DNA of 28,561 bases from an uncultured Flavobacteriales bacterium (GTDB lineage: Bacteria > Bacteroidota > Bacteroidia > Flavobacteriales > Weeksellaceae): contig CALJKL010000073.1 of the NCBI GenBank assembly GCA_937973555.1, positions 1-28,561 of the forward strand, read 5' to 3'. Below, piece by piece: positions 7,932 through 16,147 of the stretch. Below the pieces are notes generated by a model. The model saw only the letters and a program-made list of their open reading frames with translations, did no database searches and was not told where the DNA came from. The translations under genes were made by a program, and so were the position numbers. Each line of letters opens with the position of its first letter. Position 1 is the stretch's first letter.

Positions 7932-9278
7932 TTATTTTTCGAAAACAATATGCTCCCATTTGTACATTTCAATGGTCGGTTTTGCATCGAAATCTGTAGT
8001 TAAGCCAGAAAAAAGACTCTTGTATTTGCCTTTTACAGCTTCATCCAAAATCTGCAACTGAAGATGTTGTGAATCTGAAAGATTCAAAATCACCAAAACT
8101 TCATTGTTTCCATTTTTTCTAAGGTAAGCCAATACCTTATCTGGCGCATTGGTCTGAAGGATTTTGGTAGTGGCATTATCATCTCCGCCTCTCAAGGCAG
8201 GATTATTGGCTTTCAAATCAAATAATTTTTGATAAAAACCAGCCAATTTATTTTCTCCATTCCATGGAATAGGGTCTTTCTCAAAAAACTCTAACCTTTT
8301 ATTCAGCAATGGCAATTCTTGGCCGTTGTACATTAATGGCACGCCATCCCAAGTGGCAGAAAATACGGCAAGGGCTTTTGCCATTTCTCCATATTTTTCG
8401 TATTCGGTACCGTTCCAGGTATTTTCGTCATGATTGGTGGTAAACCAAGCTCTCATGCTCTTGTTGCCAATGGCAGAATATTGTGCCAATAGGTTGGTAA
8501 GATCTGAAAGCGGCAATTTCTTTTGATAAAAATCTTGCGTAAGGTGCATCCACTTCCAAGAATAGCTGGCGTCAAAAACCTTTCCGTATTCTGGATTTTC
8601 GAGTTCATCAAATTCTCCTAAAAAGAAAAGCGGTTTTATTTTTTCTACTTCCGGACGGGCTTGTTGCCAGAAATCTATTTCTACCCAACTTGCCAAATCG
8701 CAACGGAATCCGTCAATATCACACTCACGAACCCAATATTTCATGGCTTCAATCATGGCCTGTCTCATTTTAGGATTTTTGTAATCCAGCTCTATGATAT
8801 CTTCCATTCCGGATGCGATATGGAATTTTCCATCAGCATCGTGGAGGTAAAAATCGGGATGAGTTTTGGTCCATACATGATCCCAACCGGTATGATTGGC
8901 TACCCAGTCTATAATGACTTTGAAGCCCATTTTATGTGCTTCGTTTACCAGATGCTTAAAATCTTCTAAATCTCCAAATTCTGGATTGATAGAGGTATAA
9001 TCTTGTGCGGCATAATAACTGCCAAAAGTTCCTTTTTTCTTTTCTTGTGCTATTGGCGTAATGGGCATAAACCATAGGGTTTTAACGCCCATTTTCTGCA
9101 ACCTCGGCAAGTCTTTTTCGAATGCCTTAAAAGTACCCTCTTGGGAATACTGCCTAAGGTTTACTTCATAGATATTGGTGTTGTGTTTCCAGTCTGTCGT
9201 CATCGTTTTCTCATTTTTTTGAATACTGCAAGAGATCAAAGATAATCCCAAAACTGCAGATAATAGAAGCTTTTTCAT
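7932..9278 (-). CDS. GH13 alpha-amylase family glycosidase, lipoprotein
   Basis: Glycoside hydrolase acting on alpha-glucans, anchored as a lipoprotein: signal peptide with lipobox LISC (Cys17). The (beta/alpha)8 motifs are in order: region I DWVANHTGWDH (~124-134), region II DGFRCDLASW with nucleophile Asp194, region III FFLGEFDE with acid/base Glu222, and region IV TTNHDENTW with Asp284. A short C-terminal beta domain follows (~370-448). At 448 residues it is compact, as in other bacteroidetal members. Residues after the lipobox place it on the periplasmic or outer side. No sus genes are adjacent, so it stands outside a canonical polysaccharide-utilisation locus. Substrate is not determined by the sequence. 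Confidence 0.92.
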   Translation of the reverse strand: MKKLLLSAVLGLSLISCSIQKNEKTMTTDWKHNTNIYEVNLRQYSQEGTFKAFEKDLPRLQKMGVKTLWFMPITPIAQEKKKGTFGSYYAAQDYTSINPEFGDLEDFKHLVNEAHKMGFKVIIDWVANHTGWDHVWTKTHPDFYLHDADGKFHIASGMEDIIELDYKNPKMRQAMIEAMKYWVRECDIDGFRCDLASWVEIDFWQQARPEVEKIKPLFFLGEFDELENPEYGKVFDASYSWKWMHLTQDFYQKKLPLSDLTNLLAQYSAIGNKSMRAWFTTNHDENTWNGTEYEKYGEMAKALAVFSATWDGVPLMYNGQELPLLNKRLEFFEKDPIPWNGENKLAGFYQKLFDLKANNPALRGGDDNATTKILQTNAPDKVLAYLRKNGNNEVLVILNLSDSQHLQLQILDEAVKGKYKSLFSGLTTDFDAKPTIEMYKWEHIVFEK

Positions 9279-9299
9279 TGGTTTGAAATTTTAGCGAAG

Positions 9300-9307
9300 C
9301 AAATGTA
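9300..9307 (-). promoter_or_regulatory. -7 promoter element for the amylase gene
   Basis: On the minus strand 9300-9307 reads TACATTTG, an exact match to TAnnTTTG, 21 nt before the ATG at 9278. No clear -33 TTTG is seen at the proper distance. Confidence 0.5.
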
Positions 9308-9329
9308 ATAATTGTAAATCTAACATAAT

Positions 9330-9358
9330 AAAAAAATCCGGAAATTTTCTTCCGGATT
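9330..9358 (-). terminator. Terminator after the beta-barrel protein gene
   Basis: AATCCGGAA (9335-9343) pairs with TTCCGGATT (9350-9358). On the minus strand a T-run follows. It starts 8 nt after the stop codon of the gene at 9366-10085. Confidence 0.85.
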
Positions 9359-9365
9359 GTTGTCT

Positions 9366-10085
9366 TTATTTCAATTGATACGTAAGCCCAAACCTCAGCA
9401 TTCTGGATTTAGCTTCATAGTCCCCTAATCCTATATAATCTTTCATGTAATTTACCATACCAAAAGAATAGCCTATATAGACTCCGTATTTTTTGTATTG
9501 GGCATTGAGCTGTATTCTTGGTCTGAAATCTGTAGAAATGGTTTTTCTATCCGCAGACGTTTCATAGGTTATATTATCTGTGGCAGTGGCACTTCCTTTT
9601 TCTTTAGCAGAAAGGATAAAAGCCACATCAGCCCCGGCAGAAATGTCTAAATTTAAATTTTTAACAGGAATTCTATATCCCAAATAAGGGAAGAAGTTGA
9701 TATTGTTATTAATGAGATTGGTTTTACCCGTGGCAGATTCGTTTATTACAACTGATCCTGGAAAGGAAAGAGTATTTACCATTACTTGGTTAATATTGAC
9801 TTTACTTCTTAGATTTTCATAACCTAGATTGGCGCCCAACAACAAGTTGTTTTTAAAAACATACTTGTAATCCCAAGAAATTCCAAAAGCCAAACCAGAC
9901 TTTGTACCATATGGATTATTGGTATAGCCATTACTAAAATCAGATGCATTAATATTAGAATGATCTACAGCAGAAATTCCTCTAAAAGAAAATAGACCAG
10001 AATTTACGCCAACACTTATTTCGGCATGTTGAGAAAAAAGAAAAGAAGACACACAAAGTGTGATGATTAAAAAAGTTTTTTTCAT
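9366..10085 (-). CDS. Outer-membrane beta-barrel protein (OmpW/porin-like), function unknown
   Basis: 239 residues. A signal peptide (MKKTFLIITLCVSSFLFSQ, cleavage near residue 19) is followed by alternating hydrophobic/polar strands rich in Gly, Tyr and Asn (ISVGVNSGLFSF, LLGANLGYENL, FFPYLGYRIP, IQLNAQYKKYGVYIGYSFG). The protein ends in a strand RFGLTYQLK. This is the pattern of small outer-membrane barrels of the 'outer membrane beta-barrel' family in Bacteroidota. The C-terminus ends in Lys rather than the classical aromatic, which is common in this phylum. The gene has its own -7 element and terminator, so it is probably monocistronic. No substrate can be assigned. Confidence 0.75.
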   Translation of the reverse strand: MKKTFLIITLCVSSFLFSQHAEISVGVNSGLFSFRGISAVDHSNINASDFSNGYTNNPYGTKSGLAFGISWDYKYVFKNNLLLGANLGYENLRSKVNINQVMVNTLSFPGSVVINESATGKTNLINNNINFFPYLGYRIPVKNLNLDISAGADVAFILSAKEKGSATATDNITYETSADRKTISTDFRPRIQLNAQYKKYGVYIGYSFGMVNYMKDYIGLGDYEAKSRMLRFGLTYQLK

Positions 10086-10107
10086 GGTTAAATAGTTTTA
10101 TTTCAGA

Positions 10108-10115
10108 CAAATATA
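10108..10115 (-). promoter_or_regulatory. -7 promoter element for the beta-barrel gene
   Basis: On the minus strand 10108-10115 reads TATATTTG, an exact TAnnTTTG, 22 nt before the ATG at 10085. It touches the T-run of the preceding gene's terminator, so termination and initiation signals abut. Confidence 0.55.
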
Positions 10116-10140
10116 AAAAAATCCGGCAAATGCCGGATTT
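10115..10140 (-). terminator. Terminator after the pRiA4b ORF-3-like gene
   Basis: A perfect 10-bp stem, AAATCCGGCA (10119-10128) with TGCCGGATTT (10131-10140), has a 2-base gap. On the minus strand a T-run follows. It lies 20 nt past the stop at 10161. Confidence 0.85.
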
Positions 10141-10160
10141 ATATTTTTATGTAAAACATA

Positions 10161-10739
10161 TTAATCTTCTAATTCGTCTTCTACAAAATCATCTCCAAAA
10201 CCATCGTTTTCTTCCTCTTCATCATCTACAAAATCTTCTTCATCATAATCATCCTTGAACTCTCCTTCAAGATCCCCAAAATCTTCATCCATAAATACCG
10301 AGGCCATAGAAGATTTAGAAGAGCCTCCAGACTTGCTTGGTGCCTTAAGAGGCACATTACCAAATCTAAAAACAGTAATAGGATAATTTACCGCAGGTTT
10401 TTCTTCTGAAATTTCCACCAATTCGCAGAAAAACTCCCAAAGATCTATCAACCCATACTGAAACTGCACTTTATCTCCTTCTTCCTGAAAGGCTTCCATC
10501 AGATAAACATCAGACATTATTTCCCCATCGCCATCATCACTCATGTCTTCTAGCGGAACAGATTTTACTTCCATCCCATCCTGATCAAGAATACTGAACA
10601 TAGAAAGCTCTTCTCCCTGTAAGCTGAAAGCACTTTTAATGCCTAAATGCAAATTCCAAAGGGTTTGCTTGTCTTTGATTTCAATATCTCTAAAAATACT
10701 GTCTTTAGAATCTAGAATTACTCTAATTTTATAAACCAT
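10161..10739 (-). CDS. Plasmid pRiA4b ORF-3-like family protein with acidic tail
   Basis: 192 residues. The N-terminal ~125 residues (MVYKIRVILDSKDSIFRDIEIKD..., LWNLHLGIKSAF, then the FQYGLIDLWEFFCELVEI segment) match the pRiA4b ORF-3-like (IS1096 TnpR-associated) domain. This is a small alpha/beta fold named from a plasmid/transposon passenger but common in chromosomes. Residues ~150-192 are almost entirely Asp/Glu with a few aromatics (MDEDFGDLEGEF... to ELED), a likely disordered acidic tail. A Ser/Lys-rich linker (KAPSKSGGSSKSS) joins the parts. It is cytoplasmic and the role is unknown. No transposon genes are nearby, so here it looks like a resident gene with its own promoter and terminator. 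Confidence 0.7.
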   Translation of the reverse strand: MVYKIRVILDSKDSIFRDIEIKDKQTLWNLHLGIKSAFSLQGEELSMFSILDQDGMEVKSVPLEDMSDDGDGEIMSDVYLMEAFQEEGDKVQFQYGLIDLWEFFCELVEISEEKPAVNYPITVFRFGNVPLKAPSKSGGSSKSSMASVFMDEDFGDLEGEFKDDYDEEDFVDDEEEENDGFGDDFVEDELED

Positions 10740-10808
10740 ATTTTATTTCTTACTAAATAGTTAGCAACTAAATTTTATAAAGTTTTTTATTGAATTAAAT
10801 CTCGGTTA

Positions 10809-10816
10809 CAAAGATA
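10809..10816 (-). promoter_or_regulatory. -7 promoter element for the pRiA4b-like gene
   Basis: Minus-strand TATCTTTG at 10809-10816 matches TAnnTTTG exactly, giving a leader of about 65 nt before ATG 10739. The rest of 10740-10920 is AT-rich with no further gene or hairpin I can support. Confidence 0.45.
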
Positions 10817-10920
10817 AAACAAAAGAATTTTGACTTTTCTAAAAAAGTGAATTTTTATTCAAAAAAGTTTTTCTTAAATTTCTTGCGTTTTCAGCAGCGA
10901 AGATATTGAAATAATTGATA

Positions 10921-11940
10921 TTACAAAGATTTTTCTAAAGAAAATCTGAAGGTAGTTCCTTCCAGGTATTGGCTTTCTACCGTAATGTTTTGATGATGAG
11001 CTTCTAAGATGTGTTTTACGATGGCCAAACCGAGCCCAGAACCACCATCTTTTCTGTTTCTGCTGGTTTCTACACGGTAAAATCTTTCGAAAATTCTTGG
11101 CAAAAGTTCCGGTTTTATTCCCATACCGTTATCCTGCACTTTTATATCTATTAGATTTCCGTTTGGTTTGATGCTAATTTCTATAGTGGCATTTTCTCTG
11201 TTGGCATAATTAATGGCATTAGACACCAAATTAATAAGCACCTGAGAGATCTTCTGCTTGTCTGCCTCCACAAAAATTTGGTTTGCAGGGGCCTTAAGTG
11301 CCAGTTTTGCTGATTTTTTTTCGGCTTCAAGATCCAGCAGTTCAAAAACCTCTTTTATCAATTGATTGAGATCAAATTTTGAAATTGAAAGAGAAATTTC
11401 TCCACTTTCATATTTATTAATCATATCCAGGTCTTTCACAATATTCAGCAGTCTTTCTACCGAGCGATCTATCCTTTCAAGATATTTGTCCCTTATTTCC
11501 AGGTTTTCTACTCCACCTTCCATTAATGTTGAAAGGTAGCCTTGTATAGAAAAAAGCGGTGTTTTTAGTTCATGAGATACATTGCCGATATATTCTTTTC
11601 GGTAATCTTCCATTTCTTTCATCATGTCTATTTCAGAAACGTTTTTCTGAATTCTTTCCCCAAGTTCTTTGAAGTTCACATTTTCTTCTTCCTGAATAAT
11701 ATTTTCTGGAAGGATGTCAGAAATTTTCTTAATCTCTTTTTTTCCATAAATATTAAAAAGGAATTCTAGGACAAAATAATTGATTAGCGCAATTATGATT
11801 AAACTCAGAAAAAGGAAAGTATAGAATGTGGTATCGCTTTCAGGATATATTTGCTGAATATAATTAAACACCAAAGCCACAAAAGCCATGGCGATGGTAA
11901 CTACAAAAGCGGCAAATAAAGAAAAACGATGAAGTTTCAT
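10921..11940 (-). CDS. Sensor histidine kinase, PhoR-type
   Basis: Membrane kinase that autophosphorylates on His and passes phosphate to the response regulator encoded 42 nt upstream. The 339-residue protein has two membrane segments (~8-28 and ~42-62) with only a short periplasmic loop. A linker follows (no clear HAMP or PAS), then the H-box VSHELKTPLFSIQGY with His123, N-box NLVSNAINYAN, G1/F-box DNGMGIKPELLPRIFERFY and G2 GGSGLGLAIVKHIL. With so small an external loop, direct ligand sensing outside the membrane is unlikely; it may sense through a partner or membrane state. Order regulator-then-kinase on the minus strand suggests one operon. The phosphate link is suggested only by family resemblance. 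Confidence 0.9.
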   Translation of the reverse strand: MKLHRFSLFAAFVVTIAMAFVALVFNYIQQIYPESDTTFYTFLFLSLIIIALINYFVLEFLFNIYGKKEIKKISDILPENIIQEEENVNFKELGERIQKNVSEIDMMKEMEDYRKEYIGNVSHELKTPLFSIQGYLSTLMEGGVENLEIRDKYLERIDRSVERLLNIVKDLDMINKYESGEISLSISKFDLNQLIKEVFELLDLEAEKKSAKLALKAPANQIFVEADKQKISQVLINLVSNAINYANRENATIEISIKPNGNLIDIKVQDNGMGIKPELLPRIFERFYRVETSRNRKDGGSGLGLAIVKHILEAHHQNITVESQYLEGTTFRFSLEKSL

Positions 11941-11982
11941 GATAAATAATTTCTTGAAAAAAGGAAAATAAACGCGATAAAA

Positions 11983-12660
11983 TTAGACCAATAATTTATA
12001 CCCTATTCCTTTCAAGGTCTGTATGGTATTATCTCCCAGTTTTTCTCTAAGCCTTCTGATGTGTACATCTATGGTCCTTTCACCTACAATAACATCATTG
12101 CCCCATACTTTATCCAAAATTTCTTCTCTTTTGAATACTTTTTCCGTATTGGAAGCCAGTAAATAAAGTAAATCGAATTCTTTTTTAGGCAATAGGAAGT
12201 TTTCGCCATTTTTGGTGACTTTGAAATTATCCTTGTCTATAACCAAATCTCCAAAAGTGATTACTTTGGATTTTTCTGCCACCCTTGTAGAAAGCTGCAA
12301 AAGTGCGTTTACTTTTGAAATAAGGACTTTTGGCTTAATGATTTTTACGATATAGTCATTGGCACCGGCATCATATCCTGCCAATTGGGAAAATTCTTCA
12401 CTTCTAGCCGATAAGAAAACGATAAGTGTTTTTTGGAGTTCTTTAATCTGTCTCAATTCCTGACACGTTTCTATGCCATCTTTTTCGGGCATCATCACAT
12501 CTAATAGGATGAGATCTGGTAAAATTTCTTTGGCTTTGGCAATGCCTTCATTACCATTATTGGCAGTAAAAACCTGGTAACCTTCTTTTTTGAGGTTGTA
12601 TGAAAGGATTTCTAAAATATCCTGTTCATCGTCTACTAAAAGTATTTTTTTGTCTTTCAT
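11983..12660 (-). CDS. Response regulator, OmpR/PhoB family
   Basis: 225 residues: receiver domain (1-~122) plus OmpR-type winged-helix DNA-binding domain (~135-225, ending VDVHIRRLREKLGD-like ... GIGYKLLV). Visible phosphorylation-site residues are Asp10, Asp11, the acceptor Asp54 in ILLDVMMPEKDG, Ser84 and Lys106. The residue after Lys106 is Ile, where the family nearly always has Pro (VKIIKP instead of VKPxxP). This is the one odd point in an otherwise normal receiver. The first gene of the operon with the kinase, it is divergent from the TonB-dependent receptor with 184 bp between the starts. That makes the receptor and its own operon the likeliest local targets, by inference. Confidence 0.92.
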   Translation of the reverse strand: MKDKKILLVDDEQDILEILSYNLKKEGYQVFTANNGNEGIAKAKEILPDLILLDVMMPEKDGIETCQELRQIKELQKTLIVFLSARSEEFSQLAGYDAGANDYIVKIIKPKVLISKVNALLQLSTRVAEKSKVITFGDLVIDKDNFKVTKNGENFLLPKKEFDLLYLLASNTEKVFKREEILDKVWGNDVIVGERTIDVHIRRLREKLGDNTIQTLKGIGYKLLV

Positions 12661-12844
12661 TAATACTGTTTAACCTTTCAAAATTAATAAAAAAAAGTAT
12701 CGATTTATTACGAATTCGAAAATTTACAATTAATTAATATAAGGTGTTTTTTATTAAAAGAAAATTCAAGAATAATTAAAAAAAAGTAAACTATCTGAAA
12801 ACAACTCTTGTTATTTCTTTGCGGCAAACAAACTAAGTTTAGAA
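12661..12844. promoter_or_regulatory. Divergent promoter region, regulator operon and TonB-dependent receptor
   Basis: For the regulator, minus-strand TAATTTTG at 12679-12686 matches TAnnTTTG, 18 nt before ATG 12660. For the receptor, TTTCTTTG at 12814-12821 is one base off consensus, 23 nt before ATG 12845. Between them lie an 8-bp palindrome CGAATTCG (12711-12718) and AT-rich DNA. These are candidate operator positions, but no repeated binding half-sites are evident. Confidence 0.45.
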
Positions 12845-15800
12845 ATGAAAAAACAAATTATCAGCATTTTTGCATTACTATCATTTACAGTAGCATTTGC
12901 TCAGGAGACTTCATCTGCCTTGTCAGGAAAAATACAGGACGGCACTCATGGTAACCTGAAAGTGAAAATCACTTATCTGCCTACCAACAGTAATTATGAA
13001 ACAGATGCCAACAAAAATGGACAATTCACCCTTAATAACCTTGATGTAGGTGGTCCATACAAAATAGAGGTATATGATGAAAAACAAAACCTTATCTATT
13101 CTCAAAATGGGATTCAATTATCTTTGGGAAAAAATGATTTACCTCTTATTTTCTTAAGTGAAGATGAGCGCAAAAGCAAAACTGAAAAAAATATAGACGA
13201 AGTAAAACTTTCCGCAAAAAAGAAAGCTAAAGAAGGTCTTAATATCTCTGAAACTCAAATCCAAGGGTTACCAAACCTCAACAGAGGAATACAGGATGTT
13301 ACCAAACTGGTACCACAAAGTGCCAACAACTCTTTTGCAGGAACCAATTTCCGTTATAACAACGTAACTATTGATGGGTCTATCAATAATGACGCAATAG
13401 GCTTCAGTCCTTCATTGGGTGGACAAACAGGGACATCTGGGATGCCGGGAAGTTCTACCAGAACCAACTCCATCAGTTTGGATGCCATACAAGATGTACA
13501 AGTTTATATTGCGCCTTATGACGTAAAATTAGGAAATTTCTTGGGCGGTTCTGTAAACGCAGTAACCAGAAGTGGCTCTAACAATGTTACAGGATCTATC
13601 TACACTTATGGAAGAAACGCTTCTATTACAGGGCCAAACAAAGTAGGCGACGGTTCACAAATGCCGAAAGATTTCGAAGATTTTATTATAGGAGGACGTG
13701 TGGGCTTCCCTCTGGTAAAAGACAAGGTTTTCTTCTTTACCAATATGGAATACACTAAAAGAACTGACCCTATCTTCTACAATGCCAATAGCGGCGGACT
13801 TATAGACGAGCCTACCGCACAAACCATTGCCAATTTTGTGAATACCAAATATGGCTTTAATGTAGGTAACTACAACAATTATAATGACCAGTCTCAAAGT
13901 TCTAAATTCTTCAACAAATTAGATTGGAAGATCAACAGCAACAACAGTTTATCCATTAGAAACAACACCGTTTTTTCTGAAGCCACTAACTTAGAAAGAG
14001 ATGCGGCCAACTTCAGATTTGCAAGCATTGATTTCAAACAGAAAAATGTGTCTTCTGCTACTACTTTAGAACTGAAATCTCGTTTTGGATCTAATTGGGC
14101 CAACTCCCTTATTGTAGGTTATTCTGCCATACATGACTACAGAAACCCATTATCCGGAAATGCAATGTTTCCTCAGGTAGAAATAGGCTATAATGGTGGA
14201 ACTATTTTCTTAGGAAATGACAGAGAGGCTACGGTTTTTAACATGAAACAGAACACTTTCGAAATTACAGACAATCTTACTTACAAAACCGGAAACCATA
14301 ATTTCTTATTGGGAACCCATAATGAATTGTATAACATCAATTACGGTTTTGTAAATGCATTGAACGGAAGGATTTCTTATAAAAGTTTAACGGATTTCTA
14401 CAATTCTAACCCTTCCAGAATAAGAGGAACGTATTCTTTACAAGGTCTTAATAGAGACAATTTGTTTAACAATCCTTATGTAAAATTCAACATCAACTTG
14501 CTTTCTGCTTATTTACAAGACGAAATCACATTGGGCAGATTAAAAGTAACGCCTGGAATTAGAGTAGATTACACCGACTTGGCAGACACACCTCAATTGA
14601 GTTCCAAAGTAACTACTTCACCAGCGGACCCTAACTATGGAACTACTTATAATTACACGCCACTTAGCCAAATCAGCAACAAAATCTTCAACAAGCCTTC
14701 TTTTTCACCAAGAATTGGATTTGACTGGAATGTTTTTGGCGACAAATCACTCGTGGTAAGAGGAGGAAGTGGAATTTTCACCGGAAGAATTCCTTTTGCA
14801 TGGTTAGGTTACGCCTTCTATAACGACGGAGTAGGTTTCGGAAGTTATGACTATAACGCTCCTACTTCGACACAGTTAACCACCAACGGAGACCCACTAG
14901 TCAATGGAAACTTCCCGAAATGGCAAAACTCTTCTAAAGTACAGGTGGATTTGATTGACAACAACTTCAAAATGCCACAAATCTTAAGAAATTCATTGGC
15001 GTTTGATTATACGGTTAATGGCTATAAAATTACAGTAGAAGGAATTTATACCAAAGTAATGTTCGATTTGAAATTCCAACAAGTGAACAAAACGGACAAT
15101 CCTACTTACTTCTCCTATGACGTAAACCACGAAATGCCGATTTATTCCGGAAACATTAACTCTAATTTTTCTAATGCTTACCTGCTTTCTAATACCAAAG
15201 AGGGATACAGATACAGCATTACAGGGCAAATTACAAAGCAATATAAATTCGGGTTAAACTTCTTTGCGGCCTATACCTATGGAGATGCGAAAGACATCAC
15301 CAACGGAATCAGAAACTCTATGGAAAGTAACTGGCAGATGAACCAATCTTTGACACCAAACGATCCTAAATTGGCTACCTCTAACTTTGCCATCAACCAT
15401 AGAATTGTTTCTAACATTGGGTATGCCTTCAATGTAGGAGAAAATCATAAATTTTCTGCCAATGTATTCTTCAATGCACAATCCGGGAACCCATTCTCTT
15501 GGGGCTTTGTAAACAGCACTATTGCAGGAAGCGGACAGGCTGCAGGTTTGGCATATATCTTCAAAGATGCCACAGAAGCGGCTAAATACATTACAGACAT
15601 GAAAGACAGTTCTGGAAACATTATTGTTACCAAAGCACAACAAGTTAATGATTTTGAAGCTTTTGTAAACGGTAATGATTATCTAAAAGGAAGAAGAGGT
15701 AAATTCACAGAAAGAAACGGAGATTTCACACCTTGGAATGTTCAAGCAGATTTAAGAATTATGGATGAAATTAAACTGAACGGCAAAAAGAATATCCAAA

Positions 15801-16042
15801 TCTCTTTGAGCATCATGAACCTTACCAACCTATTGAATAAAGATTGGGGTAAAATCTACTTCGTTCCGAATACCTTCAACTCTACCTCTAGTGTAGGTCT
15901 TACCAAAGTAGGAACAATAGGAGGTGCTAATGCGGATAAAAACGATCCAACCTACAATTTCAAAACACCAAGTGCGCCATATACTATAGATCAGTTTGCC
16001 TCTAGATTCCAGGCACAGTTAGGCATTAGATATAATTTTTAA
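12845..16042 (+). CDS. TonB-dependent receptor with carboxypeptidase-like regulatory domain (Oar-like)
   Basis: Outer-membrane receptor of 1065 residues, driven by TonB-ExbBD. Signal peptide 1-19 (..FTVAFA|Q). Residues ~22-107 form a carboxypeptidase-regulatory-like beta-sandwich (LSGKIQDGTHGNLKVKITY, ANKNGQFTLNNLDVGGPYKIEVYD). Residues ~135-250 form the plug (GLPNLNRGIQDVTKLVPQ, then RYNNVTIDGSINND, SLDAIQDVQVYIAPYDVKLGNFLGGSVNAVTRSGSN). The remainder is a large barrel ending in the aromatic GIRYNF. Similarity is to Oar-type receptors rather than SusC, and no SusD gene follows. The substrate is unknown. It is transcribed away from the two-component operon and ends at a bidirectional terminator. 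A gene of this size in one clean frame shows no sign of decay. Confidence 0.92.
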   Translation: MKKQIISIFALLSFTVAFAQETSSALSGKIQDGTHGNLKVKITYLPTNSNYETDANKNGQFTLNNLDVGGPYKIEVYDEKQNLIYSQNGIQLSLGKNDLPLIFLSEDERKSKTEKNIDEVKLSAKKKAKEGLNISETQIQGLPNLNRGIQDVTKLVPQSANNSFAGTNFRYNNVTIDGSINNDAIGFSPSLGGQTGTSGMPGSSTRTNSISLDAIQDVQVYIAPYDVKLGNFLGGSVNAVTRSGSNNVTGSIYTYGRNASITGPNKVGDGSQMPKDFEDFIIGGRVGFPLVKDKVFFFTNMEYTKRTDPIFYNANSGGLIDEPTAQTIANFVNTKYGFNVGNYNNYNDQSQSSKFFNKLDWKINSNNSLSIRNNTVFSEATNLERDAANFRFASIDFKQKNVSSATTLELKSRFGSNWANSLIVGYSAIHDYRNPLSGNAMFPQVEIGYNGGTIFLGNDREATVFNMKQNTFEITDNLTYKTGNHNFLLGTHNELYNINYGFVNALNGRISYKSLTDFYNSNPSRIRGTYSLQGLNRDNLFNNPYVKFNINLLSAYLQDEITLGRLKVTPGIRVDYTDLADTPQLSSKVTTSPADPNYGTTYNYTPLSQISNKIFNKPSFSPRIGFDWNVFGDKSLVVRGGSGIFTGRIPFAWLGYAFYNDGVGFGSYDYNAPTSTQLTTNGDPLVNGNFPKWQNSSKVQVDLIDNNFKMPQILRNSLAFDYTVNGYKITVEGIYTKVMFDLKFQQVNKTDNPTYFSYDVNHEMPIYSGNINSNFSNAYLLSNTKEGYRYSITGQITKQYKFGLNFFAAYTYGDAKDITNGIRNSMESNWQMNQSLTPNDPKLATSNFAINHRIVSNIGYAFNVGENHKFSANVFFNAQSGNPFSWGFVNSTIAGSGQAAGLAYIFKDATEAAKYITDMKDSSGNIIVTKAQQVNDFEAFVNGNDYLKGRRGKFTERNGDFTPWNVQADLRIMDEIKLNGKKNIQISLSIMNLTNLLNKDWGKIYFVPNTFNSTSSVGLTKVGTIGGANADKNDPTYNFKTPSAPYTIDQFASRFQAQLGIRYNF

Positions 16043-16062
16043 TAGAGAATTAAATTTTTTAC

Positions 16063-16094
16063 AAAAAAGGCTCCGAAAATTTCGGAGCCTTTTT
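16063..16094. terminator. Bidirectional terminator between receptor and barstar genes
   Basis: AAAAAGGCTCCGAAA and its complement TTTCGGAGCCTTTTT are arranged around position 16079. T-runs follow the stem on both strands. It serves the receptor (+) and the nadE-ribonuclease-barstar operon (-). Confidence 0.9.
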
Positions 16095-16112
16095 ATTTAC
16101 TTTTATTTTCAG

Positions 16113-16147
16113 ATCTAACTTCTAATTTCTAACCTCTAACTTCTAAT
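16113..16147 (-). repeat. Five-copy 7-bp tandem repeat after the barstar stop
   Basis: On the minus strand, directly after the TAG stop (16148-16150), five consecutive 7-base words of the form RTTAGAN fill 35 nt (ATTAGAA, GTTAGAG, GTTAGAA, ATTAGAA, GTTAGAT). Each word contains a TAG triplet. The function is unknown. Confidence 0.65.

Noticed and set aside
10161..10739. Mobile element indicated by the pRiA4b/IS1096-associated domain
   Set aside because: No transposase, inverted ends or target duplication nearby; the gene has its own promoter and terminator among housekeeping genes.
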